From an uncultured Cohaesibacter sp. (lineage in GTDB: Bacteria > Pseudomonadota > Alphaproteobacteria > Rhizobiales > Cohaesibacteraceae), in contig NZ_OY762934.1 in assembly GCF_963667045.1 (NCBI RefSeq), positions 310,001 to 374,000 on the forward strand: 64,000 bases of DNA. The letters run 5' to 3'. Each line of letters opens with the position of its first letter. Positions within the stretch are counted from its first letter, which is position 1. Shown in pieces: positions 35,986 through 43,993 of the stretch. The notes beneath the pieces are model-generated. The model saw nothing but the letters and a program-made list of their open reading frames with translations. It did not search any database and was not told where the DNA came from. The position numbers and the translations under genes are program-made.

Positions 35986-36275
35986 ATCAAGGTGAACGCA
36001 CCGAACAACCTCGCCATCCATGACGTGATGGCGAGGCCAATGAGACGGCGTCGGCGGGAAAGCTGATAGACTCAACAAAAACGGCAGAAACTGAAAATAA
36101 AACCCCATGAAATCAATTTGTTAACTTTCTTATCAATTTCATTTGGGTTTGTGAAATTTTTGCCCTAAGCAAAACCGCACATATTGCACCTGTCGCCAAC
36201 GGTTACAGCGGCCTAAATAACGCACATCGGGACTGTCAAGATCTCTGAATACCCCGATTATATCAGGAAAACGAG

Positions 36276-36593
36276 GTGATCAAAGAGCTTTTCGGCACAG
36301 ATCGCGGTCTTGAGAGCGTTTTTCTCGCGAAATTGACGAATTCTGGTTTGGGAGGCACTTGCCGTTTTCCCTATTTGCTGAGTGGTCAATCATTGACGGA
36401 CCCTCGGCAGCACAAACGCTTGCCGCAGAAACACAAAATTGGTTTGTTCTTCATGGATAATTCTATCGATGTCGACAAGAAAGACAATAATACGCGCCGT
36501 AAAGCACCTCGGGAGCTGAGTGGCGAAGATTATCTGATTATCTTCGATGTCATGAATAAGGAAATCAGACGTCGTCTCCTGTCCGACAGTTGA
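36276..36593 (+). CDS. Possible small hypothetical protein
   Basis: A GTG-started frame of 105 codons. The protein-like part is the last 46 residues, from MDNSIDVDKKDNNTRRKAP (ATG at 36453) through SGEDYLIIFDVMNKEIRRRL. Neither start has a good ribosome-binding site. Codon pattern and the charged helical end make a short real gene possible but not secure. Confidence 0.3.
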   Translation: MIKELFGTDRGLESVFLAKLTNSGLGGTCRFPYLLSGQSLTDPRQHKRLPQKHKIGLFFMDNSIDVDKKDNNTRRKAPRELSGEDYLIIFDVMNKEIRRRLLSDS

Positions 36594-36735
36594 TAGAGAC
36601 GTTATAAATACAGGAAAAAACATCTTTGATAAACTTATGTTGGTGCGAAGAGTTGTTAGATTCACATCCGAAGTGCAACACCTGCTGATGGCGCGATGGA
36701 TTAGGGGCTGTTGACGTCCTAATTTTCCCTGAGAG

Positions 36736-37914
36736 CTAGTATTCCAGCGGTTCACTGCCGTGGTTTAGGATGTTGAGATATTGACGGTAGGCAAAGACTT
36801 TGTTGCGCTCCTTGCCGGTTATCTCATGCACGATTCCAAGTTCTTCTAGTGCTGCGAGGCTGCGCAATACGGTAGGCAGGGAGATGCCACATGCGTTTTT
36901 TAATCTGGTGGTATTGGTGACAGGCTGCTTTTGTAAATAGGCATGGATTGAGAGCGTCGCTGCTGTGGATTTGCCCGACTCTTCAATTCGTGCTCGATCC
37001 GTCTCGAAAAGCAGGATCATGTGTTTCGCTGTCTGTGTAGCTTGATTGGCTGTATCGATCACCCCGGTAAGAAAGAAGGCAATCCAGTCTTCCCAGTTTC
37101 CTGTCTCGCGTACATTCTGCAGATGATCGTAATAGGCTTGCCTATTGGCCTTGAAATACAAACTCAGATACAGAAGCGGCGCTTGTAGCACTCCTTCGGC
37201 GCACAATATGAATGTGATCAGCAGGCGCCCCAGTCGTCCATTCCCATCCAGAAAGGGGTGGATGGTTTCGAATTGCACATGAGCCAGTGCTGCCTTGATA
37301 AGAACTGGAAGGCGGACAGTTTCATCGTGAAGGAACTTCTCAAATGAATCGAGGCAGTTCATTAACTCTTCTGGTGGGGGAGGAACAAATTTCGCTGTGT
37401 CTGGTCGTGTTCCTCCGATCCAGTTTTGGCTAACTCGGAATTCTCCTGGGCTCTTGTTGCCGCCTCTTGCGTTGTTTAGCAACTTTGAATGGATCTCGCG
37501 AATGAGCCTTAGTGAAAGCGGAAACTCTTTAAGACGTTCCATGCCATAGTTCATTGCTGCAACATAGCATGAGACTTCTGTCACATCGTCAAGGGGGGCT
37601 CCGGGTGCCGCTTCCGCTTCGAATAGAAGCAAATCAGAAAGTGATGACTGGGTGCCTTCAATCTGGGATGAAAGAACCGCTTCTTTCCTGATATACATAT
37701 AGAGAAATAAGGATGGGTCCGGCAAAATAATGCTGATGCCATCCAGTCGCCCAAGAGCCGTGCTCGCACGATCAAGCAGAGGATAGAGCTCTTCCATCCG
37801 AAGTGGTGGGTTGGGAGGCAGCGGCTTGGGAACATATGAAAAGTAGGATGTCCGACCACCAATCGAACATTCTTTTTTCGTTCCAATACGGGCTGTAAGG
37901 TCAGATTCGGTCAT
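36736..37914 (-). CDS. Fic-family protein with N-terminal inhibitory motif and C-terminal winged helix
   Basis: A 392-residue Fic protein; these transfer AMP or similar groups to target proteins. The active-site motif HPFLDGNGRLGR is complete, preceded by LAHVQFETI (near residue 215). The N-terminal Fic_N part has SSQIEGTQSS near residue 85, the alpha-inhibitory helix motif (S/TxxxEG) of class II Fic, so it is probably self-inhibited. The last 80 residues (STAATLSIHAYLQKQPVTNT, then LKNACGISLPTVLRSLAALE) form a winged helix that could bind DNA. An extended set of inverted repeats directly upstream may be its operator. Confidence 0.93.
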   Translation of the reverse strand: MTESDLTARIGTKKECSIGGRTSYFSYVPKPLPPNPPLRMEELYPLLDRASTALGRLDGISIILPDPSLFLYMYIRKEAVLSSQIEGTQSSLSDLLLFEAEAAPGAPLDDVTEVSCYVAAMNYGMERLKEFPLSLRLIREIHSKLLNNARGGNKSPGEFRVSQNWIGGTRPDTAKFVPPPPEELMNCLDSFEKFLHDETVRLPVLIKAALAHVQFETIHPFLDGNGRLGRLLITFILCAEGVLQAPLLYLSLYFKANRQAYYDHLQNVRETGNWEDWIAFFLTGVIDTANQATQTAKHMILLFETDRARIEESGKSTAATLSIHAYLQKQPVTNTTRLKNACGISLPTVLRSLAALEELGIVHEITGKERNKVFAYRQYLNILNHGSEPLEY

Positions 37915-38015
37915 TAAATAACGATTTCTCTGATTTTTGTTAGTTAATTACTGTAACTAACGCGCATGAAAGATGCAAGAGAACAACTAACGTAAAGTGC
38001 ATTTTTCGTTATTTA
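37915..38015. promoter_or_regulatory. Nested inverted repeats upstream of fic, candidate autoregulatory operator
   Basis: Outer arms TAAATAACGA (37915-37924) and TCGTTATTTA (38006-38015) are exact inverted repeats. Between them lies GTTAGTTA (37939-37946) / TAACTAAC (37954-37961) with a 7-bp centre, plus another half-site AACTAACG near 37985. The first arm abuts the fic start codon. Confidence 0.6.
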
Positions 38016-38207
38016 AATTGATATTCTGCCTTGCAGTCGAAGGTGGTAGAGGCGCGTGGTCATGCGGCCGTGACTGCTCGGGAATAATGTTTGAAGTGAT
38101 GCTGCTGCTTGACGGATATTCACATGAGGCTACCATTTTCCAGCAGATAGGTTCCGGATTTGACGGCTCAGCTACGCTCTGATAGGACATATTCACAGGC
38201 ATTTTAT

Positions 38208-38237
38208 GCAATAGAAAACGCAATAGAATTGCAATAG
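38208..38237 (+). repeat. Right iterons: three GCAATAG direct repeats
   Basis: GCAATAG starts at 38208, 38220 and 38231 (steps 12 and 11), the same orientation and spacing as the left set at 16965-16994. The array ends 53 bp before the attR core. The preceding 38016-38207 holds nothing else I can support. Confidence 0.85.
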
Positions 38238-38290
38238 GTTTTTGAGGTTTGATTGGTTATAAAATGGCAGAAATTGGCCATTTGTAAGGT

Positions 38291-38336
38291 TGGTTCGAGT
38301 CCGGCCTGGGGAGCCATATTAGGGCCTTCTGATTGA
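38291..38336. repeat. attR core: direct repeat of the tRNA-Asn 3' end
   Basis: An exact copy of 16861-16906, containing the last part of tRNA-Asn. It is followed by a slightly diverged copy of the tRNA terminator (38321-38354). Confidence 0.97.
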
Positions 38337-38838
38337 GTTCAGAGGGCCCTTTTTCATGCCTGAGGTCATGTCAATATCTGCATCTCGAACTAACCAGGAT
38401 TTGGACCTGGAATGGGCGATCGGCCCTGCCGACTCGCAACGGGGGACTGGATATAAACTACTGTCGGATATCCATGGATACGAATCCCGCCCCTGTCGAG
38501 CTCACCCTGACCATATAACCCGTTGCTTTCTGGTGTTGCTGTGTCTGGTCGCTGGGGTTCGTCGCAGCCACACGGGCTTCGCACGCCGTTTACCTCTTCT
38601 ATTAGGTTTGCGTTGGCTGCTTCGACTACTGCGGGAAATGTGTGTCCGGTGGCTTAGTCTTTAAAGCCCTATGCGCATCTTTCCTGTCAAGAGACAGCAA
38701 AGATGCCAGTCATTTGCTTTACCGAGCACCCAGAATGGCGACGGCGCAAAGGTATCTCATCTGTGATGGCACACGCAATGTATCGCGGCTTTTGGGGAGT
38801 CGCGATGGTTGGGTACGTTGAACGCGGAGGGGACTTAG
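38337..38838. other. Non-coding or decayed region right of attR
   Basis: About 500 bp with no convincing gene on either strand. Short frames (for example 38356-38664 plus, 38390-38584 minus, 38703-38903 plus) lack ribosome-binding sites and recognisable sequence. It may be a scar of earlier insertions at the same tRNA. Confidence 0.4.
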
Positions 38839-39048
38839 TTAGTGCGAAGTCTCGGATGCTTGTGCATCGGCGGGCTGGATGCAATAGTCTTGGTCGAGAG
38901 TGACCAGACCTTTTTTAAGAGCGCGCTGAACCAGAACGCGGACATCTTTCGGAGCATAGCCCTTGTTTTCAAAAATCTTGATAAGGGTTTCCGGTGCGAC
39001 GGCGCTGCGCTGATCATGCAAGATGTCCATCAGTTTTGCTTCTTCCAT
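38839..39048 (-). CDS. Small hypothetical protein (69 aa)
   Basis: Starts MEEAKLMDILHDQRSAVAPE with GGAG about 9 nt upstream; a TTG at 39060 would add four residues. The sequence LIKIFENKGYAPKDVRVLV then ALKKGLVTLDQDYCI looks like a small winged-helix or helix-turn-helix fold, a pattern common in small regulators. No homologue that I can name. It is alone, with 270 AT-rich bp upstream that hold no other gene. Confidence 0.6.
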   Translation of the reverse strand: MEEAKLMDILHDQRSAVAPETLIKIFENKGYAPKDVRVLVQRALKKGLVTLDQDYCIQPADAQASETSH

Positions 39049-39318
39049 CTCTATCTCCAATCATTATATAGAATTAAATATATTCACTACGCCTTCATAT
39101 ATAGTCTTATGCTCGTGGTTTTTGAAGGCTACAAACGGGTAATTTTTAACCAAGGCAGGGATGTGGCGAGCCAGAAAATACGAGAAAACAGGTCGCCGCA
39201 ATCGTTCGTTCCGGCGCCAACGAAAGGACGCTTTCGTCTGCCTGATCCCGAACCTCTCTAGGAGAGAGAGTAGAAGAAAAAGTAGTATGCTGGACCATCA
39301 GGTAAATCCCCGCAGCAA

Positions 39319-39453
39319 CTAGCCGCGAGGATTGTTTACTTCGTCTTTGCTGATGTCAAAACCATGGTCGGCCATCAGGTTATCGATGTAACGCTGCGCC
39401 TCTTCTTCACGAGCAGAGATAATTCTTTCGAATGCGCGGTTGAGAATGTTCAT
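39319..39453 (-). CDS. Very small hypothetical protein (44 aa)
   Basis: A 44-residue frame starting MNILNRAFERIISAREEEAQ and ending DISKDEVNNPRG, preceded by TTGAAAGGAACTAAA, a strong ribosome-binding site. The sequence is amphipathic and helical (ERIISAREEEAQRYIDNLMADHG). No membrane segment. It lies between the 69-aa gene and the IS481 element; function unknown. Confidence 0.6.
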   Translation of the reverse strand: MNILNRAFERIISAREEEAQRYIDNLMADHGFDISKDEVNNPRG

Positions 39454-39617
39454 TTTAGTTCCTTTCAATTTCCTTGCGTGATCTTGTTTCTTGCTTTCTA
39501 TGCCAATGAATATGGTCCTTAATGATGCATGCGAAAAGAACTATAAACTCAAATCCGTTATGCGATTTACACATATCGAGTCAATGAGATGTTCCTTGTG
39601 TGCAATGGTTGGGGGCC

Positions 39618-40568
39618 TTAGATGTTTGGTCCCGGGATTTGATGGATCGGATTTATTTTGAATTTTTCCGGTTCCTCTGTCCACTTTTTGCAGATGAATT
39701 CGTATGGGGTCAGGCCCCTTAGCGTCTTCAATCGTCTAGCGAAGTTGTAGGCGTCGATGAAAACAGCCAGATGCTTCTGGAGTTGCTCGTGACCGCCGTA
39801 ATGGAACCGTTTGACGGTGGCATCCTTAATCGTCCGGTTCATCCTCTCGACCTGACCGTTGGTCCATGGGTGCTTCACCTTTGTCAGGCGGTGTTCAATG
39901 CCGTTTCCAGTGCAGACCCGGTCAAAGATGTGCTTGACCTCATGGAGATCGCGCGCCCGGTTAGTGAACTGGATGCCATTGTCGGTCAGAACGGTATGGA
40001 TGGTATAGGGCACAGTTGCGACCAGATTACGCAGGAACTGTGCAGCATTCATCTTTCCTGCCTTGGTATAGAGTTCGACGAAGGCATACTTGGATGTCCG
40101 GTCAATAGCCACAAAGAGATAGATCTTGCCTTCAGCTGTCTGCACCTCAGCAATATCGATATGGAAATAGCCGATCGGATAGCTCTTGAAACGCTTCTTT
40201 GGCTGCTTGTCGCCTTCGACATTTGGTAGCCGTGAAACTCCATGTCTTTGCAGGCATCTGTGTAGTGAGGAGCGCGTCAGATGTGGGATTGTCGGCTGGA
40301 GTGCATAAAGGCAGTCGTCGAGAGGCAGCAAGGTGTGCCTGCGGAAGGCGACAATGGTCGCTTCTTCTTGCCGCGACAGCACCGTCGAACGTGGTTCCTT
40401 CGGCCCGGTTCTCAAGTCCGTTTGTGAAGCACGCTTCTTCCACTTCACGACCGTTTTCTGATTGATGCCATATCGCTTCGAAAGCGCTCTCAGGCTCTCT
40501 TGACTATTTTGTATTGCTCGACGGACTGTCTTTGTCGTCGTGGCGCTGCCGTGTAGAACTTGGCCCAT
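39618..40568 (-). CDS. IS481-family transposase
   Basis: A 316-residue DDE transposase. The N-terminal helix-turn-helix reads SLRALSKRYGINQKTVVKWK. The rve core has the first aspartate in YFHIDIAEVQT, the second in VLTDNGIQFTNR and the glutamate in NGQVERMNRTIKDAT. It ends RGLTPYEFICKKW plus a short tail, all typical of IS481. ATG 40568 has GGAGGGAAG upstream; the frame opens at 40583. The stop codon TAA lies in the flanking target duplication rather than in the element. No frameshift seen, so it is probably active. Confidence 0.93.
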   Translation of the reverse strand: MGQVLHGSATTTKTVRRAIQNSQESLRALSKRYGINQKTVVKWKKRASQTDLRTGPKEPRSTVLSRQEEATIVAFRRHTLLPLDDCLYALQPTIPHLTRSSLHRCLQRHGVSRLPNVEGDKQPKKRFKSYPIGYFHIDIAEVQTAEGKIYLFVAIDRTSKYAFVELYTKAGKMNAAQFLRNLVATVPYTIHTVLTDNGIQFTNRARDLHEVKHIFDRVCTGNGIEHRLTKVKHPWTNGQVERMNRTIKDATVKRFHYGGHEQLQKHLAVFIDAYNFARRLKTLRGLTPYEFICKKWTEEPEKFKINPIHQIPGPNI

Positions 40569-40630
40569 AGTGCTTCCCTCCATTCAAATGAGAAAGGTGC
40601 ACCATCAAAGCCTGGGATCAAACAATTAGA
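39618..40630 (-). mobile_element. IS481-family insertion sequence
   Basis: Element body 39623-40625 (1,003 bp). Ends match imperfectly: left TGTTTGGTCCCGGGATTTGA against right (reverse complement) TGTTTGATCCCAGGCTTTGA, with 17 of 20 positions identical and DNA just beyond also similar. A TTAGA repeat flanks both sides (39618-39622 and 40626-40630), the likely target duplication. One transposase gene. Confidence 0.85.
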
Positions 40631-40942
40631 GACCATACTTTTTAACTAAGTTCTGTATGATTTCAGATCATGAGAGCCGTTTGGATCGTTGGAGCATGGC
40701 TCTCTGATGGTTCGGGGAACCCGTCGCAAAGGGCATCACCCTTGGGGGCTAAAATGCTTCTGTTGGCCGGTTGGCATGTTCTGAATGGAATGTCTTGGGT
40801 GTTTTGAAGTTGCAAATTTGTAAATGAAATGGCAAAAAAATTTCGTTATTCCGTTTGCTGTATTGGATTAAATGTAAGACTATGCTAGTCTTTTTTGAAA
40901 TATTGGCGCAGAGTGTGCCGTGTCTACCGAATTAACAAATAT
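40631..40942. other. Intergenic region upstream of the sugar-acid kinase gene
   Basis: 312 bp between the IS and the kinase gene. AT-rich in its right half, where the promoter for the kinase-gntR unit should be. A 45-codon frame at 40670 has no ribosome-binding site and was not called. No FadR-type operator seen. Confidence 0.4.
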
Positions 40943-41986
40943 ATGGATCTAAAGGTGAAGCTAGTAGTCGTTGCGGATGATTTGACCGGTGCTCTGGACA
41001 GTTCTGTTGCATTTGCCGAAAGAGGGTTGAACGTTCTTTGCGCTCTGTCGCTTTCTGAGCTGAATGCAGCAATGGAAGGGGGCGCGGATGTTGTTGCCGT
41101 CTCTACAGGGTCACGCGAGATCGAACGGGATGAGGCTGTTGAGCGGGTCAAGTCTGTTCTGGACGCGATAAAGGCCCATGTGCGTGGCGAGAAAGTGCGG
41201 ATCTTCAAGAAGGTCGACAGTCGCCTCAAAGGCCATGTTGCCGACGAAATCAGGGCTTTGGGTTTTTCTGCAGCGCAGACCATTGTTTGTCCGGCCATTC
41301 CGCGCCTTGGTCGTTTCGTTTCAAACGGTTTGCTCACTGGTGAAGGCGTCGATAACCCTATCGATGTTGCCACCGTTGCAGGGCTGCCTTCAAGTTGCTG
41401 TATCGAGGCAAACAGCCAGTCCGACATTGAATTGGCGATCAAGGATTTTCCTGAAGATGGTCTGTTTGTCGGTGCGGCCGGGCTTGCTGAAGCGTTGGCG
41501 TTGCGGGTTGCACCACAACCGCGTAAAGATTCCATGCCTTCGCCCGAAGCCCCTGCCCTTTTTGCGATCGGATCGCGGGACCCGGTGACGCTTGTTCAGC
41601 TTGAGGCCTTCGAGGCAGTGGCGGCGCCGAACGGGGTTGTTCCATCGCCTGCGAAATGGGATGAGGATGTCAAGGTGATTCAGATGACACCTGGCGCTAC
41701 GGTTGCTTCCGGTCAGGAAGCAGGTGCCTGTTTTGCTGAGGGAATCGCTGACTGGATTACCGCTACGAAACCGCGAACCTTTTTGGGCTGTGGTGGTGAG
41801 AGCGCTGCTGCGATTTGCGCCCGACTCGAGATTGGAATTTTACAAGTGATCGGCGAGGTCTTGCCAGGATTGCCATTGTCCAAATCGACGGAGAATGGCG
41901 ATGACATGTTCATTATCACGAAATCCGGCGGTTTTGGATCCAAGGATACACTTGTAAATTTGGCTGCAAAGCTAGTAAAGAAGTAA
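40943..41986 (+). CDS. Four-carbon acid sugar kinase (DUF1537 family, DtnK-like)
   Basis: A 347-residue ATP-dependent kinase of the four-carbon acid sugar kinase family, which phosphorylates threonate or erythronate. The N-terminal VVVADDLTGALDSSVAFAE motif is diagnostic. KKVDSRLKGHVADEIRAL is substrate-binding, FVGAAGLAEALA lies mid-protein, and ITKSGGFGSKDTLVNLA is the C-terminal nucleotide-binding block. ATG 40943 is preferred over the open frame from 40895. Paired with a PdxA2-like dehydrogenase nearby, a D-threonate or D-erythronate route is likely; the exact substrate is inferred. Confidence 0.85.
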   Translation: MDLKVKLVVVADDLTGALDSSVAFAERGLNVLCALSLSELNAAMEGGADVVAVSTGSREIERDEAVERVKSVLDAIKAHVRGEKVRIFKKVDSRLKGHVADEIRALGFSAAQTIVCPAIPRLGRFVSNGLLTGEGVDNPIDVATVAGLPSSCCIEANSQSDIELAIKDFPEDGLFVGAAGLAEALALRVAPQPRKDSMPSPEAPALFAIGSRDPVTLVQLEAFEAVAAPNGVVPSPAKWDEDVKVIQMTPGATVASGQEAGACFAEGIADWITATKPRTFLGCGGESAAAICARLEIGILQVIGEVLPGLPLSKSTENGDDMFIITKSGGFGSKDTLVNLAAKLVKK

Positions 41987-42014
41987 AGTGAATAACTGCC
42001 AGAGGTTGTAAGCC

Positions 42015-42755
42015 GTGCCCCAGAATAGTGAACCCGGTGAAACCAGAAGTCGTCCAAGGCGGCTTTTGGCTGACAAGGTCTATCACACCCTGTTCAGTCG
42101 CATTTCCAATGGCGACTATCTTGTCAACCAACGTATGCCATCCGAGCATCAGTTGGCTGAAGAATTGGGTGTGTCACGCCCTGTCCTGCGCAATGCTCTC
42201 GAAAAGCTGCGCAAGGAAGGGATGATCTATGCCCGCCAGGGGGCAGGCAATTTCGTGCGGGCGCCGTCTGTTTCGCCGGTGGGGTTCGCCCGTGTCGAGA
42301 CGTTGTCCGACATCCAGCGTTGTTATGAGTTCCGGCTCAATCTGGAGACGGCTTCGGCGGTTCTGGCTGCCAAGCGACACAACAGCATCATTCTCAATGA
42401 AATGGAAGAAGCGCTGGAAATGATGCGCACGGCGACCGGCAGTCTGGTGCACCGGGAAGACGCTGACTTCGCCTTTCATATCTCGATTGCCAAGGCTTCC
42501 AACAACCATTATTTCGAAACGGCCATGCGGGCCTTGCGCGAGCATATCTATGTGGGCATGCAGATGCATGGTCAGTCGCTGCTGAGTGAAGGTGGCGATG
42601 CCCTCAGTCATGTTTTTGAGGAACATGACGAGATTTTTCAGGCAATCAAGAACCGCGACAGTGCTCTGGCCTCTTCCCTGATGCGGGCGCATCTTGAGCA
42701 TTCGCGGGATCGTCTGTTTGGCGGCGGCCTGATCGATCTCTCAATGCCGGAATAG
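42015..42755 (+). CDS. GntR-family regulator, FCD subfamily
   Basis: A 246-residue transcription factor. N-terminal winged helix: NQRMPSEHQLAEELGVSRPV then LRNALEKLRKEGMIYARQGA. The C-terminal FCD ligand-binding domain has CYEFRLNLETASAVLAAKR, FAFHISIAKASNNHYF and EEHDEIFQAIKNRDS, where the metal-binding aspartate/histidine positions fall. GTG start with AGAGG upstream, 28 bp after the kinase. It probably senses a four-carbon sugar acid or product and controls this locus; TTGTGTTACAA upstream of tctB fits its expected operator. Confidence 0.9.
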   Translation: MPQNSEPGETRSRPRRLLADKVYHTLFSRISNGDYLVNQRMPSEHQLAEELGVSRPVLRNALEKLRKEGMIYARQGAGNFVRAPSVSPVGFARVETLSDIQRCYEFRLNLETASAVLAAKRHNSIILNEMEEALEMMRTATGSLVHREDADFAFHISIAKASNNHYFETAMRALREHIYVGMQMHGQSLLSEGGDALSHVFEEHDEIFQAIKNRDSALASSLMRAHLEHSRDRLFGGGLIDLSMPE

Positions 42756-42881
42756 GTCTTCCATTGATCCTTGCTCGGTTTGCGGCGCGTAGTCTTTTTC
42801 AAGAGTGCGCGCCTTTTTGTGCGGGGCCAATGCTCTTCCTTGCCCATGCCGCCATTGCCAGTTTGGGCCTTTGACACAGAC

Positions 42882-42908
42882 AAAAAAAAGGGGAGCCCTT
42901 GGGCTCCC
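42882..42908 (-). terminator. Terminator after the pdxA2-like gene
   Basis: Perfect stem GGGAGCCC / GGGCTCCC (42891-42898 and 42901-42908) with loop TT, followed on the minus strand by eight T residues. It ends the tctBCA-to-pdxA transcript and faces gntR. Confidence 0.88.
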
Positions 42909-42948
42909 TTGAAGGTGGATCTGGATTTTTCAGGAGAGATCGTGCGCG

Positions 42949-43935
42949 CTATCGTTTATCGCGGGTCGCAGCAAGTTTGGCTGCGTAGTCAAGCGTGCTA
43001 AGCATGTTGACGTGATTTGCCTCTCCCGTACCGGCGATGTCAAAGGCGGTTCCGTGGTCAACCGAGCAACGGTCGATCGGCAGACCAAGGGACACGTTGA
43101 CGGCAGAATCGAAGGCGATCATCTTGATCGGGATGTGGCCCTGATCATGATACTGGGCAATCACCAGATCAAAAGCCCCTTTATGGGCGCGATAGTAGGC
43201 TGTATCGGCCGGAACCGGACCGACAACATTGATGCCTTCTTTCTGTGCCATTTCGATGCCCGGCAAGGTGTGCACATCATCTTCATCGCCAAACAGGCCA
43301 CCTTCGCCGCAATGGGGGTTGATACCGGCAACGGCGATGCGTGGATTGTCATAGCCCATCCGCTTGAAGTGCTTGTGGCCCATGCGAATGGTATCAAGGA
43401 CACGTTGCGGCGTGGAACGCTCGATGGCCGTCTTCAGGGACACGTGCGTGGAGATATGCAATACGTTGAGGGTCTCGGATGCCAGCAGCATGAACGAGCT
43501 CTTGGAGCCGGTCAGGTGCGCCAGCATGCCGGTGTGTCCGTCATAGTGATGGCCGGCGGCATTGAGGGCTGCCTTGTTGATCGGCGCTGTCACGATGCAG
43601 GCTGACTCATTGGCCGTCACCATGTCGACAGCCTTCTTGATATACTGGAAGGACGCTTCGCCACAGGCCGGAGAGAGGACGCCAAATTCACCCGGCAGGC
43701 CTTCAATCGGCACATAGATGACAGCCAGAGAGCCTTCCGGTCCCTTTTCTCCATAGGCATGCAGCGGCAGATCCACCTTGCAGACGGCCTTTGCCCGCTC
43801 AAGCGTATCCATGTCGCCGATCACGGCATATTGGGCTCTCTCTTCGGCAGAAAGCGCTGCCATGGCTTTTACAATGACTTCTGGGCCGACGCCGGAAGGA
43901 TCGCCCATGGTGATGACTACCAGGCTGTTGGACAT
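42949..43935 (-). CDS. pdxA2: PdxA2-like 4-phospho-threonate/erythronate dehydrogenase
   Basis: A 328-residue metal- and NAD-dependent dehydrogenase of the PdxA family. In sugar-acid pathways PdxA2 oxidises 4-phospho-D-threonate (or erythronate), which then loses CO2 to give dihydroxyacetone phosphate. Motifs: ITMGDPSGVGPEVIVKAM at the start, VTAPINKAALNAAGHHYDGH (metal-binding histidines), AGINPHCGEGGLFGDED and IAQYHDQGHIPIKMIAF. All are intact. It is the last gene of the operon. Classical PdxA for vitamin B6 is the alternative, but the kinase, transporter and regulator around it favour the catabolic role. Confidence 0.88.
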   Translation of the reverse strand: MSNSLVVITMGDPSGVGPEVIVKAMAALSAEERAQYAVIGDMDTLERAKAVCKVDLPLHAYGEKGPEGSLAVIYVPIEGLPGEFGVLSPACGEASFQYIKKAVDMVTANESACIVTAPINKAALNAAGHHYDGHTGMLAHLTGSKSSFMLLASETLNVLHISTHVSLKTAIERSTPQRVLDTIRMGHKHFKRMGYDNPRIAVAGINPHCGEGGLFGDEDDVHTLPGIEMAQKEGINVVGPVPADTAYYRAHKGAFDLVIAQYHDQGHIPIKMIAFDSAVNVSLGLPIDRCSVDHGTAFDIAGTGEANHVNMLSTLDYAAKLAATRDKR

Positions 43936-43993
43936 GTCTCTCTCCTTGGAATAGAAATGGAGGGCTTGTCAGCCCTCACCTGTTTTCGTTCAC

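Larger units (their letters stand above)
16861..38336. mobile_element. Integrative and mobilizable element carrying type I-E CRISPR-Cas, inserted in tRNA-Asn
   Basis: A 21.43-kb unit (16861-38290 plus the right repeat) is bounded by a 46-bp exact direct repeat that begins inside the tRNA-Asn T arm. Just inside the left end is a tyrosine integrase read into the element. Inside both ends are matching iteron arrays. Cargo includes the complete cas operon and array, a MobV-type relaxase, a Fic protein, an HNH nuclease, an antitoxin-like gene and several unknowns. No conjugation (T4SS) genes are present, so transfer would need a helper element; hence IME rather than ICE. The integrase carries a substitution at a catalytic position, so current mobility is uncertain. 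Confidence 0.9.

Noticed and set aside
38703-38903. 66-codon plus-strand frame right of the island
   Set aside because: Overlaps the better-supported 69-aa minus-strand gene and has no known features.
40670-40807. 45-codon frame between IS481 and the kinase gene
   Set aside because: No ribosome-binding site, no protein-like pattern beyond chance.
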